This document shows positions 18,845 through 28,400 of a stretch of DNA of 64,000 nt, one piece after another; the first letter of the stretch is position 1; the number at the start of each line of letters is the position of its first letter. The DNA comes from an uncultured Prevotella sp. (lineage in GTDB: Bacteria; Bacteroidota; Bacteroidia; Bacteroidales; Bacteroidaceae). The stretch lies in assembly GCA_944320235.1 (NCBI GenBank), contig CALUGQ010000005.1, positions 62,001 through 126,000 on the forward strand. Reading direction: 5' to 3'. Below the pieces are notes generated by a model. It had not been told where the DNA came from, searched no databases, and was given only the letters and a program-made list of their open reading frames with translations. The position numbers and the translations under genes were made by a program.

Positions 18845-21800
18845 TTAGAAGTTGATGGTTACGCCCATGGCCACGCGGCGGCTGCGCGGGGTCTGTGAGT
18901 TGTCCTCAGCGAGGTCTGTGACGCTCGACGGGAGGTTTACCTCAGGGTCTTGTCCTGTGTAGTCGGTGAATGTGAGCAGGTCGTAGCCAGTGATGAATAC
19001 GTTGGCTGAGGTGAGGCCGAGGTTCTGGCAGAACTTCTTCGGCAGGTTGTAGCTCAGCGAGAGCGTCTTCAGGCGGAGGAACGAGCAGTCCTCCACGAAG
19101 CGGTCAGACCCGAGGTAGTTGAGTCCGTAGTCCCAGAGGGCGCGCGGTATGTCGGTCTGGTCGCCCTCGTTGCGCCAGCGGCGCAGCACGGCTGTCGACT
19201 GGTTGTCGCTGCCTATCATCGACTCTGCGTTCATCCTTGCGCGGTTTACGATTTTCTGGCCGAGGCGGTAGTGCATTAACACCGTGAGGCTCCAGTCCTT
19301 GTAGCGCAGGTTGATGCCTGCGCCGCCCTGCAGCTGCGGGTTGCTGTTGCCTATATATACGATGTCGTTCTTGTCTATCTTGCCGTCTTTGTTTATGTCC
19401 TCATACTTGGCATCGCCGGGGTAGCAGCGGTATGTTCCGTTCGACATGATGATGGGCTTGCCCTGCAGGTCGTACATGGTGTTGCCCTCGGCATCCTTGG
19501 CGTAGGTGTCCTCCGTGTTCTGGTAAACGCCAAGGTACTTGTAGCCGAAGAACGAGCCTACCGAAGCGCCGCTCACGATGCGTGTTGCGTACTCACCGTT
19601 GTTGAGAGTGTAGTTCTCCTCGGCGTAGCCCGGCATACTGAGAATCTCGTTCTCGTTGTGGCTTACGTTGAAGTTAACGCGCAGTTTCCAGTTCTTTGTG
19701 TTGAGTGCCTGCCAGTCGGCGCGAAACTCCACGCCCTTGTTGCGCAGTGAGCCGGCGTTGTAGTATTTGAGCTTGTGCTCCGTGTAGCCGAGGTCGCTCG
19801 ACACCACGTAGTTCTTTTGCAGCAGGTCGTTGGTCTTCTTGTTGTAGTAGTCAAACGAACCGGTCAGCTTGCCGTTCCACAGGTTGAAGTCGAAGCCGAG
19901 GTTCCACTCAGCCGAGCGCTCCCACTTAAGGTTGTTCAGCTGCATGGTGCTGGCGGTGATAGCGTTGCCCGTCATGTAGAGGCCCTCAGACACGTATGTG
20001 CCAACGTAGGGTGACGTTCCGCTTGGCGGGTTGCCGCTTTCTCCGTAGCTCACGCGCCACTTCCATTCCGTGAGCACGTCCTTTGACCACTTCATGAAAG
20101 GCTCGTCGGCAAACTGCCATGATACGCCGATGGCGGGGAATATGCCCCAGCGGTGCTCGCGGCTTATGCTCGAGTTGCCCTCGTAGTTGAGCGTTCCGTT
20201 CACGGTGTAGCGGTCGAGCAGTGTGTATACCACGCTGGCCACGCCCGAGAGCTTGCGCACCTCCGACGAGCCTGAGCCTTGCTCAAGCAGTATGCCGCTG
20301 CCCGCAGCCGGGTCGGCGAGGCTGGCTGAGCCTACGTTGTAGCGTGTGGCCGAAGACGTAGAGCTGCGGCTCTGCGACGTGCGCCAGATGGCTGCGGCCG
20401 TTAACTGGTGCATATTGTCGTTCCACGAGTCGGTGTACATACCCTTTATCTCGGTTTGCAGCGAGAAGTTGTTGGTGTAAGAGTTCGACGCGCGGTTTGC
20501 GTATGTCCTCGTATCGTTGTCGCCGGTGGCCTCGGTGGCGTCCACAGCGGTAGATATTCCTATGGCTTCCTGCGGAAGGAACGACTCCGTGCGTTGCGTC
20601 TTGTATTTCATTGAGACATATCCGCTGAACTGCAGCTGCTCCAGTGGGTAATAGTTTCCCCTCACGGTCATCTTCTGTTCGCGGGTGCGCAGGTTATTGT
20701 AGCTGTCCTCTGCCATGATGATGGGGTGGAAGTTCTTGTCCTCGTCGAACGCGCCCTGGAACTCCTCACTGTTCTGGCGGGTGAAGTAAGTGCCTGTCAT
20801 GGCGCCTGTCTCGTCGTCTATGTAGTAAGGGCTCTTGTTAGGCATCTTGCGCATGGCCTCGGCGCGCAGGTTGTCAGTCCACGGGGCTTTCTTTTTGGAG
20901 TCAGAGTATGTGTACTCGGCGTTCACGGTTATCTTCTCAGAGAAGCGGTAGCCCACGTCGAGGCTGGTGTTCAGTCGGGTGAGGCCCGTTCCCTTGGTAG
21001 TTCCGCCCTCGCTGAGGTAAGAGAGCGAGTAGCGGTAGGTGGCTTTCTCGCCGCCTCCCGACATTGAGAAGCTGTTGTCGGTTGTAAAGGCGTTCTGTGT
21101 GATGTACGAGAGCCAGTCTACGTCCTGGTTGTACTCGTCGAAGTAGCGCCAGTCGGGGTTGTATCCTATTTCAGGGGTGTCGTAAAGATATTCAAGCAGG
21201 CCAGCCTGTCCGTTGAGGCCCTGGGCGTTGGCCGAGTTCCAAATGGCATCCTGTATGTAGGCCACGTAGTCGTTACCTCCTAGCATGGGCATCGACTCAG
21301 GCTCAAACTTCCATGAGTTCTTCGTGGAGAACGAGAAGCGCGTCTTGCCCATTGCACCTTTCTTGGTGGTGATGAGCAGCACACCGTTGGCACCGCCGGT
21401 ACCATATACTGCCGTAGAGGCAGCATCCTTCAGCACCTCTATGCTCTCGATGTCGTTGGGGTTGAGGCTGAGCATCTGGGCGAAGTCCTCCTGGTTGGCT
21501 GTGTTGAAGTCGAATGAGTCGTCGATGTCGGTGGAGTAAGGCACACCGTTGATTACGATGAGCGGGTCAGCGTTTGAGTTGAGCGTGGCTGTACCGCGTA
21601 TGCGGATGGTGCTCTTGGCTCCCGGGTCGCCGGCCGCTAGGATGTCCACGCCGCCGAGCTGGCCCTGCAGGGCTTCCTCTATTGATGTCACCGGCGACAC
21701 GGCCGTTATGTCGTCCATGTTTATCTTCTGCGTGGCGAAGGCCATCTGGCGCTGCGTCACGCCCATCTCGTTGCGGCTGCCGCGCTGGCCTTGCACGGTC

Positions 21801-22141
21801 ACCTCCTTTATCTGGGTGGCGTTGCCGGCCATCTTCACGTTGAGTGTGGTCTGGCCTGTGTATTTGAACGACTGCGATTTCATGCCGATGTACGAGAACA
21901 CGAGCGTGAGCTGTCCTTTCTCGTCTTCAGGCACCTTTATGGAGTATTTTCCGTTGAAGTCGGTCACAGTACCGCTGATGATACGTTTTTGGGCGTTCTG
22001 GAACGTTACGTTGACGCCTATGCACGGCTCTGCGCTGCCACCGAAGTCTTCGGTCACAGTTCCTGTCACCGTCTTTTGTGCCATTGCCTGCTGCACCAAG
22101 CACAGCAGCAACACTGCCAATATGTTTCTTATCTTGTTCAT
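18845..22141 (-). CDS. SusC/RagA-type TonB-dependent oligosaccharide importer (pair 2)
   Basis: This 1098-residue TonB-dependent transporter has a signal peptide (about 1-21) and a carboxypeptidase-regulatory-like domain (about 23-110, FNGKYSIKVPEDEKGQLTL). The plug domain includes RIRGTATLNSNADPLIVING and SIEVLKDAASTAVYGTGGANG in pieces. The long barrel ends in VAMGVTINF. All hallmark segments of the SusC family are intact. It is the second gene of the operon, after FAS1 lipoprotein C, and precedes its SusD partner by 13 nt. Confidence 0.96.
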   Translation of the reverse strand: MNKIRNILAVLLLCLVQQAMAQKTVTGTVTEDFGGSAEPCIGVNVTFQNAQKRIISGTVTDFNGKYSIKVPEDEKGQLTLVFSYIGMKSQSFKYTGQTTLNVKMAGNATQIKEVTVQGQRGSRNEMGVTQRQMAFATQKINMDDITAVSPVTSIEEALQGQLGGVDILAAGDPGAKSTIRIRGTATLNSNADPLIVINGVPYSTDIDDSFDFNTANQEDFAQMLSLNPNDIESIEVLKDAASTAVYGTGGANGVLLITTKKGAMGKTRFSFSTKNSWKFEPESMPMLGGNDYVAYIQDAIWNSANAQGLNGQAGLLEYLYDTPEIGYNPDWRYFDEYNQDVDWLSYITQNAFTTDNSFSMSGGGEKATYRYSLSYLSEGGTTKGTGLTRLNTSLDVGYRFSEKITVNAEYTYSDSKKKAPWTDNLRAEAMRKMPNKSPYYIDDETGAMTGTYFTRQNSEEFQGAFDEDKNFHPIIMAEDSYNNLRTREQKMTVRGNYYPLEQLQFSGYVSMKYKTQRTESFLPQEAIGISTAVDATEATGDNDTRTYANRASNSYTNNFSLQTEIKGMYTDSWNDNMHQLTAAAIWRTSQSRSSTSSATRYNVGSASLADPAAGSGILLEQGSGSSEVRKLSGVASVVYTLLDRYTVNGTLNYEGNSSISREHRWGIFPAIGVSWQFADEPFMKWSKDVLTEWKWRVSYGESGNPPSGTSPYVGTYVSEGLYMTGNAITASTMQLNNLKWERSAEWNLGFDFNLWNGKLTGSFDYYNKKTNDLLQKNYVVSSDLGYTEHKLKYYNAGSLRNKGVEFRADWQALNTKNWKLRVNFNVSHNENEILSMPGYAEENYTLNNGEYATRIVSGASVGSFFGYKYLGVYQNTEDTYAKDAEGNTMYDLQGKPIIMSNGTYRCYPGDAKYEDINKDGKIDKNDIVYIGNSNPQLQGGAGINLRYKDWSLTVLMHYRLGQKIVNRARMNAESMIGSDNQSTAVLRRWRNEGDQTDIPRALWDYGLNYLGSDRFVEDCSFLRLKTLSLSYNLPKKFCQNLGLTSANVFITGYDLLTFTDYTGQDPEVNLPSSVTDLAEDNSQTPRSRRVAMGVTINF

Positions 22142-22190
22142 GTTGTCTTCATTGATGTGTTATAGTGTTTCCGTTGTGGTGGGCGTGGCG

Positions 22191-24578
22191 TCAGAAAACA
22201 TCCTCGATGAAGTGAGCCGGCCCGTCCTCGAATATGAACGGGAAGTAGTCGTATGCCCCCGACACCTTGACGCGCTTGCCGTCGATGCCGGTGTTGCGGT
22301 CTGCTATGGCCACGTAGAGTGCGCCTCCGTCCTCGTAGACGTTCATGTTTGTCGAGATGATCACGATGGAGCTGCCCTCGGTCACTGTCTCCTGCTGCAG
22401 CGTGGGCAGTCCGCCGTAGTCGGCGGTGTTCTCGCCCCAGCCCAGGTAGGGGTAGTTGCTGAACGGTGCCGTTGACAGCGGCACGAAGTACAGCTTGAGG
22501 TATTCCGTCAGTGCGGCGTTGTCGGTTATCTCTATGTAGTCGAAGAAGGCCGCGTCGCCCACGGTCGGGTTGGTGCCGTCCATCTTGCGCACGCCGGGTA
22601 TGCTGCCGGCGAGGATGGCGTTCTCAAGCACTTCGGTGGTGGGGATGACCATGAAGCAGCTCTCCAGGGTGAATGTCGAGGCGAGCGTGCCGCTGCCCGG
22701 GTCTACTATGCCGGCCTTTACGAGCAGGTTGATCCATGCGAAGAACTCGGTGTCCTTGTCGGAGCGCTGTGACGACATGAGGCGCACGAGCCTGCTGTCG
22801 GTCAGGGCCGATGAATAGTCGCACGGGAAGAGCAGCCTGTCGTATGTGTAGGCGTGGCCGTTTGACCACCCATCGGGGTCGCCGAGGTAGGTCAGCGGTT
22901 CAAATGTAGTCCATATCTGGTCGTCGGTGACGGTGTTTGCTGCATATTTCAGGCGGCTGTTGTTGAGTATGCTGTTGGTTATCTTGCCGTCTTTTATGTA
23001 CCAGTAGAGCTTGAAGTCAGACGTCATGGTCGGCATGACCTTGGTGCCTGTTGTGGGCAGCACGCTGTTGCCGTCGATGGGGCTGGCCACGTGGCCGTTC
23101 ACGTAGGCGGTCTGCGTGCTGCTTCCCATGCCGTTTGGCGCGGCCGACGATACCAGCTGACCGCCCACCAGCTCAATGCCGGCGTTGTTGTACAGCTGCT
23201 CGTTGTCAGGGAAGAACATTGTGTACTTCACTGCGTTCGACGTGAGCGTGGTGCTCATGCCCGAGGCTGTGAGCATCATGCGGAAGTTGCTGTAGTCCTT
23301 GTACTGGTAAGCCGGGCCGGTGACGGCGCGGTACATGAGCGGCGGCGTGAACTCGTCGCAGCCGTAGAGCAGGCCGTTGGAGCACACTATGCGGTCGGCC
23401 TGCGGAACGCCGTCGGGGTCGATGCTTATTATCTCGCCGTACACGTTCTCGGCAGTGCCGTTCTTTATCTCGCCGGGGAAGATTATTGAGGTGGGGTAGA
23501 CGCTGCTGAGCAATACGCTCGACATGAGGGCAGAGTCGTTCAGGATTTCGTCGTAGGTGTATCCACCGTAGGCCCAGTACTCATTGTAGAAGTTCTGTAT
23601 GGCCTGGTCGGTAGGGGCGAATACGGTGAAGCCCATGGAGGAGAGGGAGCTCATCTGCGTGTAGTCCATCACGTCGCCCCACTCGCTGTCGATGTTGACA
23701 AGCGGCGACTGGTGGTAGTGGTGGAACAGCGAGTCGCTGGTTTGCAGCTCGCGTGTCTGTATGCTGTCGTATGAGAACACCTCGTTCTTGTCAAACTGGT
23801 CGAGCAGTATGCTGTACTTCCCGGCGTTCTTCAGTTCCTTGTAGATGGTCTCCAGGGGTTTCAGCACGCGGTCTACCTTATATATATATCCGTTGCGGGC
23901 TATCTGTTCGTACTCGGTTACGTTGGCGTTGGCCACGTTGAAGCCGCCGTCGCCTGTCCATCCCGTCTCGGGGTAGAAGTACTCGTAGTTCTCCTTGGCG
24001 TCAATCAGCTTTGTCTGGAACATACGGTGCGAGAACACGGGCAGCAGCCGCTCGTTGTGGTACACCTGCACGTTGCGCTTGCGGGTGGCGTCGTAGGCTG
24101 TCGATATGGCATCCTGGCTGCGGGTGCGGAACTTGTAGTACAGTCCGGCGTTGAGGTTCAGCTCTTCGTCAGTAGCGCCGTCGCCCTCGTTGGGGCGGAA
24201 ATTCACCAGCTTCTCCTTGTTGAATGAGTAGTAGAGTATGTGGAAGCCGATGAGCTTCTTTACCTCGTCGGCAGGCAGCTGCGTTATGTCAGCCGTGCCG
24301 TAGTTCTCTTGCAGGTACTGTGTCATGGCGTCGTCGTCGGGTGCCATGACCGTAAGGATGGACTTGCCGTCGAGTATCGGCTTGTAGTCGGCTATCTCTG
24401 CGCCTTTGAGGAAAATGCTGTAGTTGCCCTCGTCGGTCAGAGTCTTGTATATGGACCCGCCACCGCCAAGGTTGGCAGAGTCCTCGTAGTACTCGTCAAG
24501 GTCCTGGCACGAGGGGAACATGAAGCACGAAAGCAATAATATCCATATTGACTTTCTTGTAAGTTTTTGTTGTTTCAT
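22191..24578 (-). CDS. FAS1 (fasciclin)-domain lipoprotein C, multi-domain
   Basis: This 795-residue predicted lipoprotein is the first gene of the SusCD operon. The lipobox ends in FPSC at about residue 24. At least two and probably three to four FAS1 units can be traced. Unit 1 is at about 45-235 (GNYSIFLKGAEIADY, LTVMAPDDDAM), unit 2 at about 240-420 (AGKYSILLDQFDKNE, FTVFAPTDQAI) and later divergent ones at about 430-760 (KYTMFFPDNEQLYNN, FMVIPTTEVLENA). Its position ahead of SusC differs from the usual place of surface glycan-binding proteins, which follow SusD. Adhesion to, or capture of, plant cell-wall material is a reasonable guess. Confidence 0.83.
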   Translation of the reverse strand: MKQQKLTRKSIWILLLSCFMFPSCQDLDEYYEDSANLGGGGSIYKTLTDEGNYSIFLKGAEIADYKPILDGKSILTVMAPDDDAMTQYLQENYGTADITQLPADEVKKLIGFHILYYSFNKEKLVNFRPNEGDGATDEELNLNAGLYYKFRTRSQDAISTAYDATRKRNVQVYHNERLLPVFSHRMFQTKLIDAKENYEYFYPETGWTGDGGFNVANANVTEYEQIARNGYIYKVDRVLKPLETIYKELKNAGKYSILLDQFDKNEVFSYDSIQTRELQTSDSLFHHYHQSPLVNIDSEWGDVMDYTQMSSLSSMGFTVFAPTDQAIQNFYNEYWAYGGYTYDEILNDSALMSSVLLSSVYPTSIIFPGEIKNGTAENVYGEIISIDPDGVPQADRIVCSNGLLYGCDEFTPPLMYRAVTGPAYQYKDYSNFRMMLTASGMSTTLTSNAVKYTMFFPDNEQLYNNAGIELVGGQLVSSAAPNGMGSSTQTAYVNGHVASPIDGNSVLPTTGTKVMPTMTSDFKLYWYIKDGKITNSILNNSRLKYAANTVTDDQIWTTFEPLTYLGDPDGWSNGHAYTYDRLLFPCDYSSALTDSRLVRLMSSQRSDKDTEFFAWINLLVKAGIVDPGSGTLASTFTLESCFMVIPTTEVLENAILAGSIPGVRKMDGTNPTVGDAAFFDYIEITDNAALTEYLKLYFVPLSTAPFSNYPYLGWGENTADYGGLPTLQQETVTEGSSIVIISTNMNVYEDGGALYVAIADRNTGIDGKRVKVSGAYDYFPFIFEDGPAHFIEDVF

Positions 24579-25181
24579 ATTCAGTTTTTAATTATTAGTA
24601 TCGTTTACGGATGCCGCCATGATACTGGTGGATTTTCGTTTTAGTCTCGGTGTGATGGCACTTTCAGGTTTTTAGTGTTTCTGCAGCATTATTCGCTTAT
24701 GCAAATTTAGCTAATTTTTCTCATAAATTGATTGCCCCACTTCCTGATTTACGGTTTGTTAACATACGGGGTGCGGCCTTTCCCGTCGGGTCGCACCACG
24801 CTGTGATTCATTGGCTGGCATGGTTCCTGTAGTCTGTGACGATAGATGCAATGGTAGTTTCCATGAGCTGTTTTCGTTTTTAGTTATTTTCAAGTTGCAA
24901 ATTTAGTGTGAACGAAGTGTAAGGCGGGGTAATTTTTGTTTCTTTGGGGTAAATTTTTTGCTTATTTGCCGCTTTGTATGTTAAACCCGAATCGTTCGGT
25001 AAGCCTTTTAGGGCAGGCATTGCCCCATTTCCACGCCATCGGACTGTTTGTGCATTCATGCCGGCTTGAAGCCTGACTACCGATTTTGGTTAAAAGTGGG
25101 CTTGTGGTGAGGGCGGTGCATTTTTTGTAAAATAAAATGCCGCTTGAGGCGTGTCGGCATAACCTGTTGGCTGACTGATAA
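24579..25181. other. Leader and promoter region of the SusCD operon
   Basis: No gene is seen. Two minus-strand -7-like elements TAAATTTG occur at 24702-24709 and 24898-24905, either of which could start the SusCD operon; neither has a clear TTTG 19-21 nt further upstream. A GGTGCG/CGCACC imperfect hairpin lies near 24769-24795. No binding site for a hybrid two-component or anti-sigma-controlled regulator could be recognised. Confidence 0.4.
24702..24709 (-). promoter_or_regulatory. Possible -7 promoter element for the SusCD operon
   Basis: TAAATTTG matches TAnnTTTG and is about 125 nt upstream of the first operon gene. A second match lies at 24898-24905. Confidence 0.35.
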
Positions 25182-25291
25182 TTGCAAAACGGGGCGCTTA
25201 GGGTTGCGAAACGGCCTGCGTCGCGGCCTAAAAAAGGCTGTTTCGCAGTGCCAAACGGGGCGTTTTGCGCGCCGTTTGGCGAGGAGGCGAT
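25182..25291. repeat. 22-bp intergenic array, copy 2 (five units)
   Basis: Units begin at 25182, 25204, 25226, 25248 and 25270, all 22 bp apart. Shared positions are GC, AAAC, GG and GTTT in the pattern GCRAAACGGSCNGTTTYGC. Units 2 and 3 are also inverted relative to each other (TGCGAAACGGCCT against AGGCTGTTTCGCA, one mismatch), so the transcript could fold into a hairpin. This is the clearest array in the window. It lies between the pectin methylesterase terminator and the SusCD promoter region. Confidence 0.8.
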
Positions 25292-25337
25292 TTGCGGGTG
25301 CGCTGATGTAAAGACTTCGGATGCTGCGAGGCGACAT

Positions 25338-25382
25338 GAAAAATCCCCGCCTCGGGGCTGCGGTGCGCTCCGGGCGGGGATT
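25338..25382 (-). terminator. Intrinsic terminator of the pectin methylesterase gene
   Basis: On the minus strand AATCCCCGCC pairs with GGCGGGGATT and is followed directly by TTTTT. It sits about 65 nt past the CE8 gene stop, the right place and orientation for its terminator. Confidence 0.85.
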
Positions 25383-25447
25383 GGCTTTGTGCATTCGGCT
25401 TGCCGCAGGCGTGGTGCCGGGTGGCATTTTGCGGCAAAGGCCGTGGG

Positions 25448-28400
25448 TTACTTTATCACCTTGGTTGCAGTGGTGGTTCCGTCGTTGAGCGTGCTCACGC
25501 GGATTGTTATGCCCTTCTGGCGGCTGTCGGTCTTCACGCCGCCAAGGTTGTAGTATGCGGCCTTGCCTGTGGCTGTGGCATCGGTGGCCGTGGCTATGCC
25601 GTCGGCTATGCCCGCCTCGGTGGCCTCGCCCAGTCCGCCCATCTCGTTGGCTGCGCGCACGGAGTAGGAGGCGGCTGGGTCATCTACGGTATAGGAAGGC
25701 TCGGTGGTGAAGCCGATTACCTTGCCGTCCTTGCATACTGCCCAGCAGAGCACGTAGTCGCTGGCGTCCCAGGTTAGGGTGGTGCCGTCAAGTGTGACGT
25801 TCTTGGGTGCTGACGCCTGTTCGGTGGCCGAAGTCGGGTCCCAGTCGTCGCCGCCGCCCATCACGTTCTGTACGGTCAGCCCGGCAGCCTCGGCGGCAGT
25901 GAGCACGGGGTTGTTCTCATGGCCGTCGCCGAAAGTCTTCTTGCGGTTGTCGAGGTTTATCACCGTGCCGCTAGCTGTCATCGAGTTGTACTCGGCGAAG
26001 CGTGCAGGCCAGCCGCCGCTCATTTCGTTCCAACCATCGGCCTTGGGCTGCACCTCCATCACGGTGTTGATGTAGAGGGCAATGGGAGTGCCGTCGCCCC
26101 ACGGGCGGCCGAGCGTATACTGGCCGTCGATGCCCTGGCTTTCGCCCTTTATGGTACAGCCGCTGAACACGTAGCCATACTGCTTGGGCTGCGACGGGGC
26201 GCAGATGTAGCCGTTGCCGGCCATCATCAGCTCAACGCCGTTGTAGAACACGTCGCCCTTTCCGCAGAGGTAGTCGGTGTTGCCGCGCAGGCGTCCGCCC
26301 TCGAAGTAGAAGCGTCCGTTGCTGTTGTTGGATAGGTATGTGTCCTGGTAGCCCATGAGGCATACGTCCATGCAGATGGTCTTGTCGGATGCGTCCTCAA
26401 GTGCGCCGTTGCGTCCGCGGCTGTCCTTCATGCCGCTACGGATGGTGAGGTCCTGTATGTAGGTCTGCGTGGCGTTCTTGCCGAGGTCGATGGTTTGGTT
26501 CTTGTGCAGGCCTTCGATGGGGTTCTGCGGGCCGTATTGGCTGTCAAGCTCCACGTCAGGCACGGTGTTCACGATTGATGTGTTGTCCATGCCCTCGCCT
26601 ATGATTGATATGTTGGGTGTGGTGATGCGTGTGATGGGGCTGGGGTACATCACGCCGTCGTAGCCCTCGATGGTCTCGGTCTGGCTGGCGGGTATCACGT
26701 AGTCGCCCTGCTTGATGAAGATGCGGAAGCGTTTCGATGTGTCGTCGCGCTTCTCTGCCGCAGCAATGGCCTCGGTGAAGGTGCCGTCGTCGGGTACGAT
26801 GAAGTCGTAGAGCGCCTTGGTTATGGCAGGGCGGGTCTTCGTGCTGAAGTTTATCACGATGTCTTTGTCAAGGGCGTTGTCCGTGAGGTCGCTCACGCTT
26901 CCAGCGGGGAGGGTGAACACGTAAGGCGTGGAGTACTCAAGCCCCTTGTACTCGAACATCACCGTGCGGCCCGACACCGTGGGCTGAAGCTCCGTGAGGC
27001 CGAGCGTGGCCACGGCTCCTTCCTTCACTTTCACTTTCTCGTCGAACGTGAGGATTATCTTTCCGTTGGCTGAGGCGTTGGAGCTGCCCTCGGCGGGAAC
27101 GGTGGAGAGGAGCTTGGGCGCTGTGCCGTCGTTGACCATCTCCATCGTGCCGGTGATGTAGATGTCGGCCAGCGAGATTCCATCGTTGGCAGACGTTGTG
27201 CCTGCCACGGGCGATTCCTTGTCGGAAATCCAGCGCAGGTAAACCTGCTTCTGGTTGTTGGCCTCGGCAGGCAGGGTGAACTCAAGGTCTTGCCAGTTCT
27301 TCGCGCCTTCGAGGTTGAAGCTGCCCACGGTTGTCCACTGCTCGCCGTCGAGCGAGTATTGCAGGTCTTGCTTGGTGTAGGCGTTGTAGTTGTAGAGCAT
27401 TGACGAGGCCACCTTGATGTCCTTGAAGGCCTCGGCGTTTATCATGGTCTGCCAGTAGTATTCGCCCAGGCCGGTGGTGCGCCAGTTCACTGCGCCGTAG
27501 CGTCCCTCGTAAGGGCCGCCGTTCTGCTTGCTCTTGTCGAGCCAGCCGCTGGTCTCGCCGGCCTCGTTGCGCAGTATGAGCGTCACCGCGTCGTTCTCGG
27601 CCGCTGCGAAGTCGGCCTTGCGGCTGTCAGCACCGGGGGTTATGAAGTCCCAAGCCACGATGTAGTCCGTGGCGGAGTAGTTTGCCGTAATCTCCTGGTC
27701 CTGGTCCATGGTGAGCGTTATCGACGAGGCTGTCTCGCCGTTGCTCCAGTTGGTGAACGTCACGATCTTGTTCGAAGAGGCGGTGAGCATGACGTTGGTT
27801 CCCTCCTCATACATGTTCTTGCCGTCGATGACGGTAGGCGCCGGGGCCAGCTCGACCATGTAGTCGTTGCCTCCGCCCTCTACGTTGTAGGTCAGCGAGT
27901 AGGTGTTCACGGCCTCGAAGTTGGCAGTGAGCGCGGCGTTTGCCGTCACGGTGTGCTTGAACTCGGGCTCGGCGGACACCTCGTTGCCGTCCTGGTCGGT
28001 CCAGTTCACGAACTTGTAGCCGAAGTTTGTCTCCGCGCTAACGGTCACTTCGCTGCCGTCCTCGTAGGTATCGGAGGCAGGGCTGAGCGACACGGTGCCG
28101 CCCTCAGCGGGCGATGCGGTGGCAGTCAGGGTGAACATATCCACCACTTCCTTCGTTCCGCTGAGAGTTCCCTCTATGCGCACGTCGCTGAAGCCGCCCT
28201 CCTTGGTCTCGCCCACGCCGACGGTGGCCTGCAGGGTGAAGCTGCCGGTGGTGGCAAGCGCCTGCTGCTGGGCTGCGCTAAGCTCTATCTCGAAGCGGTT
28301 GGTGTAGTTGCCGCTGCTGCCAAACTTGTCGTCTGCCTGCGACTTGTTGTTGCGTGGGGCGGTGAAAGTGCCGAGGTCTTCGGTCGTGCCGTCGGCAAGC

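Noticed and set aside
25182..25291. 22-bp periodic arrays as CRISPR
   Set aside because: There is no alternation of conserved repeat and unique spacer; the whole 22-bp unit is degenerate, arrays have only three to five units, and no cas gene is present.
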